DNA of 64,000 bases, taken from contig NZ_CP150265.1 in NCBI RefSeq assembly GCF_037976325.1, positions 1,257,501 to 1,321,500 on the forward strand, written 5' to 3'. This document shows, in pieces, positions 35,365-44,064 of the stretch; the stretch's first letter is position 1, and every line of letters starts with the position of its first letter. The translations under genes were made by a program, and so were the position numbers. The notes beneath the pieces are model-generated. The model did not search any database and was not told where the DNA came from. It was given only the letters and a program-made list of their open reading frames with translations. The DNA is from Paenibacillus sp. FSL K6-3182. GTDB lineage: Bacteria > Bacillota > Bacilli > Paenibacillales > Paenibacillaceae.

Positions 35365-36807
35365 ATGAGTTATACAAATTTGACACTTCATACAGATAAG
35401 TACCAAATAAATATGATGTACGCGCATTGGCTGCAAGGAAGCAAAGATGAGAGGGTTGTATTCGAGGCGTATTTCCGAAAGCTTCCCTTTAATAACGGCT
35501 TTGCTGTATTCGCAGGTTTGGAGAGAATTGTGGAATACATTCAATCTCTTCATTTCGGAGAAGAGGAAATTACATATTTGCGTACGCAAGAAGAGAACTA
35601 CAAAGAGGAGTTTCTTGATGAGCTGCGTAGCTTCAGGTTTACAGGCAATATTTATTCGGTAGAGGAAGGAACGCTCGTTTTTGCGAATGAACCATTGTTC
35701 TGCGTTGAGGCACGCGTATTTGAAGCACAGCTCATAGAAACGGCTATCCTCAATATGATGAACTATCAGACGTTGATCGCGACGAAGGCTGCTCGAATTA
35801 AGCAGGTTGCTCCAGATGACGTATTGCTTGAGTTCGGAACGAGGCGTGCGCAAGAGGCAGATGCAGCGGTTTGGGGAGCAAGAGCTACTTATATTGCGGG
35901 CTTCCATGCGACGTCTAATATGAGGGCTGGCATGCTGTTTGGCATTCCTGCCAAAGGCACGCATGCCCATTCTTGGGTGCAGGGGCATGATACGGAGGAG
36001 GAAGCATTTCGAGCTTATGCGGAATCGCTGCCTGACTATGTAACTCTGCTGGTAGATACGTACAACACGCTCAAAAGCGGAGTTCCCAACGCGATTAAGA
36101 TCGCCCATATGCTAGAGAGCCAGGGTAAACGAATGAATGCGATCCGCCTTGATAGCGGCGATTTAGCGTATTTATCACAAATGGCGCGGAAAATGCTCGA
36201 TGAAGCTGGCCTGCCTTATGTGAATATCGTTGCCTCCAGTGACTTGGACGAAGCTATTATTTCTAACCTAAAGTCGCAAGGCGCAAAGATTGATGTATGG
36301 GGTATCGGTACGAAGCTGATTACCGCAGCGGATCAGCCTTCACTCGGGGGTGTGTACAAGCTTGTTGCGCGTGAGAAAAACGGCAGTTACGAGCCGGTTA
36401 TCAAAATTTCAGCTAATCCAGAGAAGATATCGACACCGGGTTTCAAGCAGCTTTACCGAATCATTAACACATCAACTGGAAAAGCAGAAGCAGATTATAT
36501 TACGCTGAGAGATGAGCAGCATGTAAACAGGGGAGAGCGAATTAAACTGTTTGACCCAGTTCATTCTTATATCCATAAATTTATTACTCATTATGAGGCG
36601 ATAACATTATTAAAGCCGATTTTTGTAGATGGCGAATTAGTATATGATATGCCGAGCTTAGATCAAATTCGAAGCTATCATAAGGGACAATTTGAACTAT
36701 TTTGGCCGCAATATTTGCGTAAGCTCAATGCGGAAGCGTACCGCGTTAATTTAAGTGAAGCGACGTGGGAGCTAAAGCGGGAATTGATACAGAAGCACCA
36801 ACAATAG
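35365..36807 (+). CDS. pncB: Nicotinate phosphoribosyltransferase
   Basis: A 480-residue NAPRTase of the Preiss-Handler pathway: nicotinate + PRPP (+ATP) to nicotinate mononucleotide. Signatures are LHTDKYQINMMYAHW at the N-terminus, EFGTRRAQ, GTHAHSW (with the catalytic-type His), LVDTYNTLKSG and RLDSGDLAYLS. Length is typical. The ATG at 35365 has GGGAG upstream; the 32-codon extension in frame lies over a terminator and is unlikely. It gives the cell a deamidated NAD-salvage route distinct from the NAMPT at 7562. Confidence 0.95.
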   Translation: MSYTNLTLHTDKYQINMMYAHWLQGSKDERVVFEAYFRKLPFNNGFAVFAGLERIVEYIQSLHFGEEEITYLRTQEENYKEEFLDELRSFRFTGNIYSVEEGTLVFANEPLFCVEARVFEAQLIETAILNMMNYQTLIATKAARIKQVAPDDVLLEFGTRRAQEADAAVWGARATYIAGFHATSNMRAGMLFGIPAKGTHAHSWVQGHDTEEEAFRAYAESLPDYVTLLVDTYNTLKSGVPNAIKIAHMLESQGKRMNAIRLDSGDLAYLSQMARKMLDEAGLPYVNIVASSDLDEAIISNLKSQGAKIDVWGIGTKLITAADQPSLGGVYKLVAREKNGSYEPVIKISANPEKISTPGFKQLYRIINTSTGKAEADYITLRDEQHVNRGERIKLFDPVHSYIHKFITHYEAITLLKPIFVDGELVYDMPSLDQIRSYHKGQFELFWPQYLRKLNAEAYRVNLSEATWELKRELIQKHQQ

Positions 36808-36824
36808 CAACAGTATGAATGAAG

Positions 36825-36862
36825 GACATTTGCCGCACTGTAAGTGCACAAATGTCTTTTGC
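36825..36862 (+). terminator. Terminator after pncB
   Basis: GACATTTG..GCACT-GTA-AGTGC..CAAATGTC is followed by TTTT. Confidence 0.85.
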
Positions 36863-36972
36863 TATTTATTGTATAGGTTTTATAAGCAGCGGTTTTGTCG
36901 AAAATGAAGGGAAATCCACTGGTATTGTTGAATTAATAGCAGATACATTTCATTAAACATGGAGGTACTGGT

Positions 36973-37995
36973 ATGAAAAGAAGGGAAAAAGCTGTTTTGA
37001 TATGGCTGACAATCTGCTTAATGACGTTTTCATTCGTAATGCCAGCTGCTGCAGCTGAGATTTCGAAGGATAAGTATACATATTCGATTTCGAAGAAATC
37101 GGGCGAAGTGAAAGAGACGCTAACGTTCAACGATCTAGGAGATGTATATAAGGATGTTACAATTACTTCGATTCTCGTTCCAGAAAAAGCAGTTCTTAAC
37201 TATACAGCAAAGGTTGATACTAGCGTTGTTGTATTTGGTTATAGCTTGGTAAATGGTGTTTTGGTTTCGAGTCCAGTACCTTGGACGATAAACGGCAAGA
37301 AGGAGCTCGTAAATGCTTTACCCGCTAATACGACGGGAACAGTAACCTTTGAGTATGGCGTTCCCTATTATGAATTGTTCATCTTAGATGAGGCAACAGG
37401 CGACAGGGCAAGCTACTTCTTTAAGATTGACACGAGTGCAGCAGTAGGCGATCAACCTGATGCTTGGGCAAAGATAGAGGTAGATGAAGCGATATCAGCC
37501 GGGCTCATTCCAGCGGAGCTGCAAAACAACTACAAGAAGCTAATCACACGTGCAGATTTTGCGAAAATTATTATTAGACTGCTTGAAGTGGAGAAAAGCC
37601 AAACGATTGATGAAATTTTAGCAGAAAAACAAGTTGTCCTGAGCGATAATCCATTTACGGATACGAAGGTTAAAGAAGTAGTAGCTGCTTATTTGATGGG
37701 TATCGTCAAAGGTAAAGGAAATGGGAAGTTTGATCCGAGCGGAAGCATCACGAGGCAAGAAGCAGCGGTCATGCTTACGAACACAGCCAAGGTGCTTGGC
37801 TATAAGGTTCCAGCTGACGCTTCGGCATTTGCAGACAACAGCATCATAGCAAGCTGGGCTAAGCCGAGCGTTGATTTTGTGTCGATGCATGATGTCATGA
37901 AAGGCATTGGAAACAATAAATTTAGCCCAAAAGGCACGTATACGCGTCAACAAGCTTATATAACGATTATGAGGCTGGATATTGTGCTTAAATAA
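36973..37995 (+). CDS. Secreted SLH-domain protein
   Basis: A 340-residue exported protein with a clear signal peptide (residues 1-27, ending PAAAAE). A ~120-residue beta-rich domain follows. Three SLH modules occupy about 165-340: WAKIEVDEAISAGLIP/ITRADFAKII, FTDTKVKEVVAAYLMGIVKG/ITRQEAAVML and WAKPSVDFVSMHDVMKGIG/YTRQQAYITI. SLH modules bind pyruvylated wall polymer, so the protein is probably displayed at the surface. The function of the N-terminal domain is unknown. The ATG has GGAGG 8 nt upstream. Confidence 0.88.
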   Translation: MKRREKAVLIWLTICLMTFSFVMPAAAAEISKDKYTYSISKKSGEVKETLTFNDLGDVYKDVTITSILVPEKAVLNYTAKVDTSVVVFGYSLVNGVLVSSPVPWTINGKKELVNALPANTTGTVTFEYGVPYYELFILDEATGDRASYFFKIDTSAAVGDQPDAWAKIEVDEAISAGLIPAELQNNYKKLITRADFAKIIIRLLEVEKSQTIDEILAEKQVVLSDNPFTDTKVKEVVAAYLMGIVKGKGNGKFDPSGSITRQEAAVMLTNTAKVLGYKVPADASAFADNSIIASWAKPSVDFVSMHDVMKGIGNNKFSPKGTYTRQQAYITIMRLDIVLK

Positions 37996-38024
37996 TATAG
38001 GCATGGCATCGATTTGAGTGAAAA

Positions 38025-38055
38025 AGAAGGTGAGCACAAGCTGCTCACCTTCTTC
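38025..38055. terminator. Shared terminator between SLH and TPR genes
   Basis: GAAGGTGAGCA-CAAGC-TGCTCACCTTC overlaps the 3' end of the minus-strand TPR gene. Runs of T on the plus side and A on the other let it serve convergent transcripts. Confidence 0.75.
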
Positions 38056-38923
38056 GTTTCCAGCCAAACACTTTTACATGCACGAGCAGCCTTGTAATCC
38101 AGTGCGTCGCGACATAAAGAATAATAAATAATATAACGAGCGGCTTAAAGACAATCCAAATCACAATCCAAATGAGAAGAACCTGCCAGGGCTTTAGCTT
38201 TTTCAAGATATTTCCCGGCAAAAGCATGATACGATAAAATTTATAATTTTTTTGCAGTCCTTCGAGAAACTCCTGACGAATTTGTTTGTCTTCAGGATCT
38301 AATCTAATCGCGTTCTTGAGCATGAGCAGATAATCATCGTAATCGTTCCGTCTTTCTGCTGACCATGCCAAATATAAGTAAACCATATCAGACTCGACAT
38401 CAAGCCGCAAAGCTTGATTAGCCAGCATTTTTGATTCGGCAAAATGATTCAACAACGCTTCGTTATAGCTTAAATTAGCGAGATACAATGAATTTTCAGG
38501 AGAGATTTCAAGTCCTTTCAATAGCAAATCCCGGGCTTCTTCATACCTTCTCGTTTTATTGTATATGTTAGCCAGCAAGAAATAATAATGTGGTTCATAA
38601 GGATCAATTCGCTGTCCTTCGGCAATCGATTCCAAGGCTGCTTTCCAATTTTCCATCGAATAAAAAGCATTGCTGCGAACAAACCAGGCTAATTCATTTT
38701 CCGGGTCACGTTGAAGCGATTGTTCGGTCCAGTGAAGGGCTTGATCCAGATTATCCATGTATAGACTAACTTGCCCGAACAGTGCATAGGCATAGGGGTC
38801 CTCTGGAGTATCCTGAATTAGCGCAAGCGCCTCAACAGAAGCTTCCTTAAACTTTTTCCAACCCATGAGCTGTTGTATTCGCTCGTATCGTTTACTGGTC
38901 ATTTCTTCTTCTATTTCCATCAT
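38045..38923 (-). CDS. TPR-repeat protein with C-terminal membrane segments
   Basis: A 292-residue protein. About six TPR-like helical repeats cover residues ~10-215 (for example AYALFGQVSLYMDNLDQALH, PHYYFLLANIYNKTRRYEEA). Two hydrophobic segments follow (about 240-262 and 264-280), and the tail is basic. TPRs mediate protein contacts, and the tail should anchor it to the membrane. It lies 28 nt downstream of an AAA ATPase on the same strand, so the two probably form one operon and perhaps a complex. Function is unknown. Confidence 0.8.
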   Translation of the reverse strand: MMEIEEEMTSKRYERIQQLMGWKKFKEASVEALALIQDTPEDPYAYALFGQVSLYMDNLDQALHWTEQSLQRDPENELAWFVRSNAFYSMENWKAALESIAEGQRIDPYEPHYYFLLANIYNKTRRYEEARDLLLKGLEISPENSLYLANLSYNEALLNHFAESKMLANQALRLDVESDMVYLYLAWSAERRNDYDDYLLMLKNAIRLDPEDKQIRQEFLEGLQKNYKFYRIMLLPGNILKKLKPWQVLLIWIVIWIVFKPLVILFIILYVATHWITRLLVHVKVFGWKRRR

Positions 38924-38950
38924 AACTATGTCTACCTCGCTATATCGGAT

Positions 38951-39916
38951 TTATTTCAAACCGCTTTGTTTCATATAATCGAGAACGATTTGATAGTCCT
39001 GATTAATATCGCTGAACGTAGCATAGTTTTTGGCTGTGGCAAACCAATCGAGAGTGGTCGCCTTTCGGTTTTTCGCAGCTTTTTTCAAATCGTCCTGAGA
39101 TATGGGCTGAATTTCTCCAATATCGAGTGTACGCTCCAGTGCGCTCTCAACGGCATCCTTCACGATTTGCTCCAGATCCGCTCCTGAGAAATGTTTGGTC
39201 TCCTTCGAGATTTTATTTAAATCAAGCGAGGAAAGCGGCTTTCCAGCTAGCTTTAGCTGCAGGATGGTTGTACGCTCCGATTCTTCAGGCGGCGGTACAA
39301 AAATCATATGATTAAATCTTCCGGGTCTGCGCAGCGCGGAGTCAAGGTACCAAGGCGTATTCGTCGCACCGATGACAAATACTTGATCATTGTACGTACG
39401 AAGTCCATCAAGCTCCATCAGAAGCTGATTGACGAGTATGCGGTCATGATGTTGACGCATCTGATTGCGGCTGCCGCCCATCGCGTCAAGCTCATCAATA
39501 AAGATGACGCATGGTTTATTTTCCCGAGCCTTCTCAAAAATGTCATGCAAATTGTTTTCGCTTTGACCGACGTACATGCCTAGAATAGCTTGCAGCTCAA
39601 TGTGCATGAAATTAGCATCTATTTCTCCAGCAACCGCTCGCGCAAGAAAGGTTTTGCCGCAGCCTGGAGGCCCGTAGAGCAGAAGGCTGCCGCCCGCTTC
39701 TTTGCCGTAGGCTGCAAACAGCTCAGGCTGCTTCAATGGCAATATGAAATTCATGCGTATTTTTTTCTTAACATCCTCAAGCCCGCCTACGTCCGCAAAG
39801 GTTTCATCAGGCTTTTCGGATTCAACTAAATCTTTACCGTTATTATCAAATCGAAGCACCTTCAGCTTACTGCGGCGTCGATCAGCAAGATCATCACGGT
39901 CGTTATGATCGGACAT
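38951..39916 (-). CDS. AAA+ ATPase of the CDC48/FtsH-like group
   Basis: A 321-residue single-AAA protein. Residues about 35-60 (DETFADVGGLEDVKKKI) are the segment that precedes AAA domains in CDC48-type proteins. Walker A is GPPGCGKT, Walker B is CVIFIDELDAM, and the second region of homology reads ATNTPWYLDSALRRPGRF with the Arg finger. There is no protease domain and no membrane segment. The downstream TPR/membrane protein may supply substrate or membrane contact. The ATG at 39916 is favoured for spacing to AAAGGA; two ATGs lie within 9 nt upstream. Confidence 0.85.
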   Translation of the reverse strand: MSDHNDRDDLADRRRSKLKVLRFDNNGKDLVESEKPDETFADVGGLEDVKKKIRMNFILPLKQPELFAAYGKEAGGSLLLYGPPGCGKTFLARAVAGEIDANFMHIELQAILGMYVGQSENNLHDIFEKARENKPCVIFIDELDAMGGSRNQMRQHHDRILVNQLLMELDGLRTYNDQVFVIGATNTPWYLDSALRRPGRFNHMIFVPPPEESERTTILQLKLAGKPLSSLDLNKISKETKHFSGADLEQIVKDAVESALERTLDIGEIQPISQDDLKKAAKNRKATTLDWFATAKNYATFSDINQDYQIVLDYMKQSGLK

Positions 39917-40048
39917 GGTCATCATCCTTTTTTAAAACAAATTTGCTACTAGTGTACCAAATTTTGAGAGTTTACAGTGTGTTTTTATATAGAAATGTAA
40001 TAGAGTAGCATTTCTCTTGTGAGTTTTATGGATTTAACTTCCAATACA

Positions 40049-40680
40049 CCTCAAATGGACAATGCTGTTGGGAATAGCTCTAGAAATTAGCACTATTTCC
40101 GCCAAGCAGAGCAAATTCGCACTAATAGAACTAAAAACTAGCCTAATTTTCATAACTTGTTCTCCAATATGCTTCAAATGCACGAAGTCGTTGGGAATAG
40201 CACTAGAAATTAGCACTATTTCCGCCAAACTAACCAAATTCGCACAAATAGAACTAAAAACTAGTCTAATTTTCATAACTTGTACGCCAATATGCCTCAA
40301 ATGGACAATGCTGTTGGGAATAGCACTAGAAATTAGCTCTATTTCCGCTAAACTGACCAAATTCGCAAAAATAGAACTAAAAACTAGTCTAATTTTCATA
40401 ACTTGCTCGCCAATATGCTTCAAATGCACGAAGTCGTTGGGAATAGCACTAGAAATTAGCACTATTTCCGCCAAACCGGCCAAATTCGCAAAAATAGAAC
40501 TAAAAACTAGCCTAATTTTCATAACTAGTCCTCCAATATGCCTCAAATGGACAATGCTGTTGGGAATAGCACTAGAAACTAGCTCTATTTCCGCCAAACA
40601 GATCAAATGCGCAAAAATAGAACTAAAAACTAGTCTAATTTTCATAACTAGCCCTCCAATATGCCTCAAATGCACAATTG
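40049..40680. repeat. Tandem repeat, 123-bp unit, five copies plus a partial
   Basis: Units begin at 40049, 40172, 40295, 40418 and 40541, with a partial sixth at 40664, so the period is exactly 123 bp. Copies 1, 3 and 5 start CCTCAAATGGACAATGCTG and copies 2 and 4 start CTTCAAATGCACGAAGTCG, which gives an A-B-A-B-A order (246-bp higher unit). Each unit contains two inverted repeats (GGAATAG...CTATTTCC and TAGAACTA...TAGTCTA). The period is a multiple of three, so long frames stay open on both strands, but neither has a ribosome binding site. There are no spacers, so it is not CRISPR. The flanks (39917-40048) hold no gene. Confidence 0.92.
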
Positions 40681-40715
40681 TTAGTAGTGAGCTAATGTGT
40701 TTATTATTTCTAGGT

Positions 40716-41456
40716 TTATATAATCAATTGAGCAACTTTCGACGATATGCGGTAGGTGCGTATGCGTTTATGGCCAGATGCTTGTTCGAGCAGTCCTTGC
40801 TGCAGCAGATGCTGCAAGTATTTACGTGCTGTGCAGTGGCTGACACCTAGAAGATGCTGCGCTTCCTTGGGAGTAAAGGTTGATCCCCGCTCACGTTGCT
40901 GTCCCCATCTTAGTAGTTCTCGATAGGATGCAGGTAACGGTAGATCCAACTTTTCGGAGCTTCCGAGACCATACAATTTCCCGAGCAACTGTTGAAGAAA
41001 CTGCTGGCATTGTCTAGGCCGCTCACCGATGTCGTCATAGGAGAAACGCACTACAATCCAGTTATCCAGCACAAGCTGGTTTTGGCGAAAGCGATCATCT
41101 GAAAATTTTCGTCGAGACGCTTGTTTGTGATGCGGCCCGTATCCGTCAATCTCGATAGAAATTCGATATGGTGGGCGAACATAAGCAAAGTCGAGAAAGC
41201 GGCTGCCATCGCGATAATCATTGATCTCATATTCAGGATGCAAATAGTCAAAGCTGCCGAGTACCGGCCACCATATATGAATTGCAAATAGCTGCTCGCC
41301 ATGATCATCGCGCTCTTCTAATCGACGTCTGCGTTCACTCTTAGTTTTGCGCAGTTCAGAATGCATCGCAATCCACCTCGTGTATGCTTGTTTCACTGTG
41401 TCCAAATGAACCAATCCACCTTCATTCCCACTAACAGATACAATACGATTCACCAT
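40716..41456 (-). CDS. Endonuclease-like (DUF559/Vsr-type fold) protein with C-terminal winged helix
   Basis: A 246-residue protein. The middle part has a restriction-endonuclease-like core: FLDFAYVRPPYRISIEIDGYG (D, then E-x-D) followed by HHKQASRRKFSDDRFRQNQL and WIVVRFSYDDI, as in DUF559/very-short-patch-repair-like nucleases. The C-terminal ~65 residues look like a winged helix (FTPKEAQHLLGVSHCTARKYLQHL). No partner methylase is nearby. It could be a DNA-binding nuclease or a regulator built on a nuclease fold. The ATG at 41456 is chosen because GGGTGGGA precedes it; another lies 9 nt upstream. It is directly flanked by the 123-bp repeat array. Confidence 0.65.
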   Translation of the reverse strand: MVNRIVSVSGNEGGLVHLDTVKQAYTRWIAMHSELRKTKSERRRRLEERDDHGEQLFAIHIWWPVLGSFDYLHPEYEINDYRDGSRFLDFAYVRPPYRISIEIDGYGPHHKQASRRKFSDDRFRQNQLVLDNWIVVRFSYDDIGERPRQCQQFLQQLLGKLYGLGSSEKLDLPLPASYRELLRWGQQRERGSTFTPKEAQHLLGVSHCTARKYLQHLLQQGLLEQASGHKRIRTYRISSKVAQLII

Positions 41457-41485
41457 ATGTAACATCCCACCCCATCCTCATAAAA

Positions 41486-41536
41486 TAAAAAAACACCGCC
41501 CGATCACGAACAAATGTCCGAAGTACGAGCGGTGTG
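41486..41536 (-). terminator. Minus-strand terminator upstream of the endonuclease-like gene
   Basis: On the minus strand ACACCGC...GCGGTGT is followed by a T-run (seen as AAAAAA at 41486-41492). It lies 30 nt before the endonuclease-like start with no gene before it, so it may be a leader attenuator. The rest of 41537-41759 holds no gene. Confidence 0.6.
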
Positions 41537-41759
41537 CTTCACCTAAATTAATTGTAATCGAGCAGCGTTCAACTGTCACTAGACTTAAATGACCTATTCG
41601 GATGAGTAGCTGGATTTATTTATCAGGTACTATAATTTTCGTATTCAAATGCCAGCCCACGCAAATAAGTGTATAGTTTAGGGAGCGAGTTAAATGGTTT
41701 ATTGCTAATAGCTTGATGTAATCCTGTTAATAATGAAACTTATGAAGAGGTGGTTGAAA

Positions 41760-42671
41760 ATGACCAAACCGCGTATTGGTATGGTTGGACTTGGAGGAAT
41801 TGCACAAAAGGCCTATCTTCCTATATTATCGAAAGCTATAGACTGGAATTTTGTTGGTGCTTTTTCACCTAATGCAGAGAAGCGTGCAGTAATTTGCGAG
41901 CAGTACCGAATTTCATCCTATGGAAGCTTACTCGAGCTGGCTGACCAATGCGATGCTGTTTTTGTACATAGCGCTACTGATACTCATTATGAGGTAGTGT
42001 CAACTCTGCTCAAACAGGGTAAGGATGTATATGTGGATAAACCACTGGCAGCTACTTTGCATCAGGCAGAGCAGCTTGCGGAGCTCGCAGAAAAGTTAGG
42101 CAGGAAGCTGATGGTTGGCTTTAACCGTCGTTTTTCCCCTTTATACATAGAAGCAAAGGACCGAATGACGGACACGGCATGGATTCGGATGGAGAAACAT
42201 CGGACGAATTCAGTTGGTCCGCAAACCGCAGATTTTACGATGCTGGACGATTATTTGCATGTAGTTGATACAGCACGCTGGCTTGCAGATGGGAAGGCGA
42301 CTGTGATTGACGGCGTCGTTAATGTTAACGAGCATAATCAGCTGCTTTATACACAGCATCACTACAGTACACTCGGCGGTTACACGTTATCGACTGCGAT
42401 GCACCGACACGCAGGAACGAACTTGGAGCAGCTCGAAATTGTATCGTCAGGCGAAATTATTCGTGTGAAAAATATGAGTTTGCTCGAAGTAGAGCGTGAC
42501 GATACAGTAACACAAACGTTGCCGCCATCTTGGCAAACGACTCTGAAACAACGAGGTTTTGAGGATGCTGTTCTTCACTTCATTCAATGTATCGTACAAG
42601 ATAAGAGTCCAAGCGTGAATGGTGAAGAAGCTCTGGAATCACAAAAGCTGCTAATGAAGATGCTGGAATAA
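41760..42671 (+). CDS. Gfo/Idh/MocA-family oxidoreductase
   Basis: A 303-residue oxidoreductase with Rossmann motif IGMVGLGGIAQKAYLP at the N-terminus and the family signature DKPLAATLHQAEQLAELAEK (about 95). GFNRRFSPLY follows. It resembles the virulence-factor/MviM-like branch. The substrate is unknown. The ATG at 41760 has GAGGTGG upstream. The next gene, an anchored alpha/beta hydrolase, starts 14 nt after the stop, so the two are probably one operon. Confidence 0.87.
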   Translation: MTKPRIGMVGLGGIAQKAYLPILSKAIDWNFVGAFSPNAEKRAVICEQYRISSYGSLLELADQCDAVFVHSATDTHYEVVSTLLKQGKDVYVDKPLAATLHQAEQLAELAEKLGRKLMVGFNRRFSPLYIEAKDRMTDTAWIRMEKHRTNSVGPQTADFTMLDDYLHVVDTARWLADGKATVIDGVVNVNEHNQLLYTQHHYSTLGGYTLSTAMHRHAGTNLEQLEIVSSGEIIRVKNMSLLEVERDDTVTQTLPPSWQTTLKQRGFEDAVLHFIQCIVQDKSPSVNGEEALESQKLLMKMLE

Positions 42672-42685
42672 AGGGAGTGCACGAA

Positions 42686-43480
42686 ATGAGTCACGATTCA
42701 CAGGCATTGGCAAAACCGAAGCAAGCGCGAAAAAAGAGGGTACTTATTTGGACGTTAGCCATTGTTTTGGTATTACTATTGTCGCTGGCTGTCGCGTATC
42801 AAATGATGGTTTATTCACCATCTGCTGAGGCTAAAGCTGCGATGAAGAGCGATGAACAAGTTGCGGTCAGCATTGGACAAGCAGGCTATCGCTTTGAACC
42901 GACCGCTGGAGCAGCTGGGATTGTTCAGCCTAATGTTATTTTTTATCCAGGTGGATTAGTAGATCCAAAAAGCTATGCACCTTTAGCTCACAAGCTCGCT
43001 GACGCAGGCCACCGTGTATACATTGCAAGTATGCCGCTTAATCTTGCTTTAATGGGGCAAAACAAAGCGGATGATTTTATTGCTGAGCATCCAGAGGAAA
43101 GTTACGTTATAGGCGGCCACTCGCTTGGCGGTGTTTTTGCTTCACGATATGCTGCGGAGCATTTGAATCAAATTGAGGGTATCTTTTTCCTTGCGGCCTA
43201 TGCAGAAAAAGCTGGAACTCTTGAAGATGCTAAACTGCCAGTATTGCAAGTCACTGCGTCTAATGATGGCGTGTTGGATTGGGAGGCATGGGGCAAAGGA
43301 AAACGGTATATGCCTAGCTCAACGCAGTATGTCACGATTGAAGGAGGGAATCATGGTCAATTTGGTTCCTATGGCACGCAAAAAGGGGATCGACCAGCAA
43401 GCATTAAGCCGGAGGAGCAGCTGGAGCAAGTAAGCAATGAGCTGATCGGATGGATGAAGGGAATTCAAGCAACCAAATAA
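42686..43480 (+). CDS. Membrane-anchored alpha/beta hydrolase
   Basis: A 264-residue protein with an N-terminal membrane anchor (about 20-42) and an extracytoplasmic alpha/beta-hydrolase domain. The nucleophile elbow is GGHSLGG (Ser near 155), the acid is likely in ASNDGVLD, and the catalytic His is in EGGNHGQFG. It fits the family of predicted hydrolases/dienelactone-like proteins. The substrate is unknown. It follows the oxidoreductase by 14 nt, with GGGAG before the ATG, and is followed by a terminator. Confidence 0.86.
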   Translation: MSHDSQALAKPKQARKKRVLIWTLAIVLVLLLSLAVAYQMMVYSPSAEAKAAMKSDEQVAVSIGQAGYRFEPTAGAAGIVQPNVIFYPGGLVDPKSYAPLAHKLADAGHRVYIASMPLNLALMGQNKADDFIAEHPEESYVIGGHSLGGVFASRYAAEHLNQIEGIFFLAAYAEKAGTLEDAKLPVLQVTASNDGVLDWEAWGKGKRYMPSSTQYVTIEGGNHGQFGSYGTQKGDRPASIKPEEQLEQVSNELIGWMKGIQATK

Positions 43481-43534
43481 CGGACTGTCCAGTTACTCGG
43501 ACAAACGTACTGCTTATCATAAGAGGACAAGAAG

Positions 43535-43570
43535 CTGTCTCACGGTTAATAACCGGAGGCAGTTTTTTTG
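43535..43570 (+). terminator. Terminator after the hydrolase gene
   Basis: CTGTCTC-A-CGGTT-AATA-AACCG-GAGGCAG is followed by seven T residues. Confidence 0.85.
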
Positions 43571-43622
43571 TTTTCAACGTTTAGCCTCAAAGATCTGTAT
43601 AACATGCTGTAATGAAATAGGC

Positions 43623-43674
43623 TTGACATTTATTGGTCACGGTTGTATGGTTAGTTACATAAGTAATGAACCAT
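43623..43674 (+). promoter_or_regulatory. Promoter and palindromic operator of the GntR-ABC operon
   Basis: TTGACA at 43623 and TATGGT at 43646 are 17 nt apart. A 28-bp palindrome (ATGGTTAGTTAC-ATAA-GTAATGAACCAT with only the AG/TG step unpaired) spans 43647-43674 and overlaps the -10. It is a likely autorepressor site for the GntR protein. Confidence 0.72.
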
Positions 43675-43695
43675 GTAACCTGAAGGGGTGATGAC

Positions 43696-44064
43696 GTGTT
43701 TGATGATCGAAGTCCCATTTACCAACAAATAGCAGACAAAATTAAAGACGACATCATAAGCGGCATTTTGCAAGAAGATGAGCAGGTCATGTCAACAAAC
43801 CAATATGCTGCATTTTATCGTATAAACCCTGCTACAGCAGCGAAAGGCTTTCATTTATTGACGGAGGAAGGCATTTTGTATAAGAAAAGAGGAATCGGCA
43901 TGTTTGTAAATGGCGAAGCTAGGCAATTGCTGCTGGCACAGCGCAGAGATCGTTTTTTTGAAGAGGTCGTCGATCAAATGCTTGTGGAAGCTGAGAAAAT
44001 TGGTGTCCCTCTTGCAGATATCATTGGTCGCATCGAACAAGTGAAAGGGAGGACTGACGTATGA
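43696..44064 (+). CDS. GntR-family regulator, YtrA type
   Basis: A 122-residue repressor. The winged-helix part reads SPIYQQIADKIKDDIISGIL and then INPATAAKGFHLLTEEGILYKKRG. The short helical tail is typical of YtrA. The start is GTG at 43696 with AAGGGGTGA upstream. It overlaps the downstream ATPase gene by 4 nt (ATGA), and a palindrome covers the promoter. It should repress the ABC genes until an envelope signal or drug is present. Confidence 0.9.
   Translation: MFDDRSPIYQQIADKIKDDIISGILQEDEQVMSTNQYAAFYRINPATAAKGFHLLTEEGILYKKRGIGMFVNGEARQLLLAQRRDRFFEEVVDQMLVEAEKIGVPLADIIGRIEQVKGRTDV

Noticed and set aside
40049..40680. CRISPR array
   Set aside because: Units are 123 bp and contiguous with no unique spacers, and no cas genes are present.
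40034..40850. Long open frames across the tandem repeat (262 aa plus strand, 213 aa minus strand)
   Set aside because: They stay open only because the 123-bp period is a multiple of three. There is no ribosome binding site, both strands are equally open, and the plus frame runs antisense into the endonuclease-like gene.
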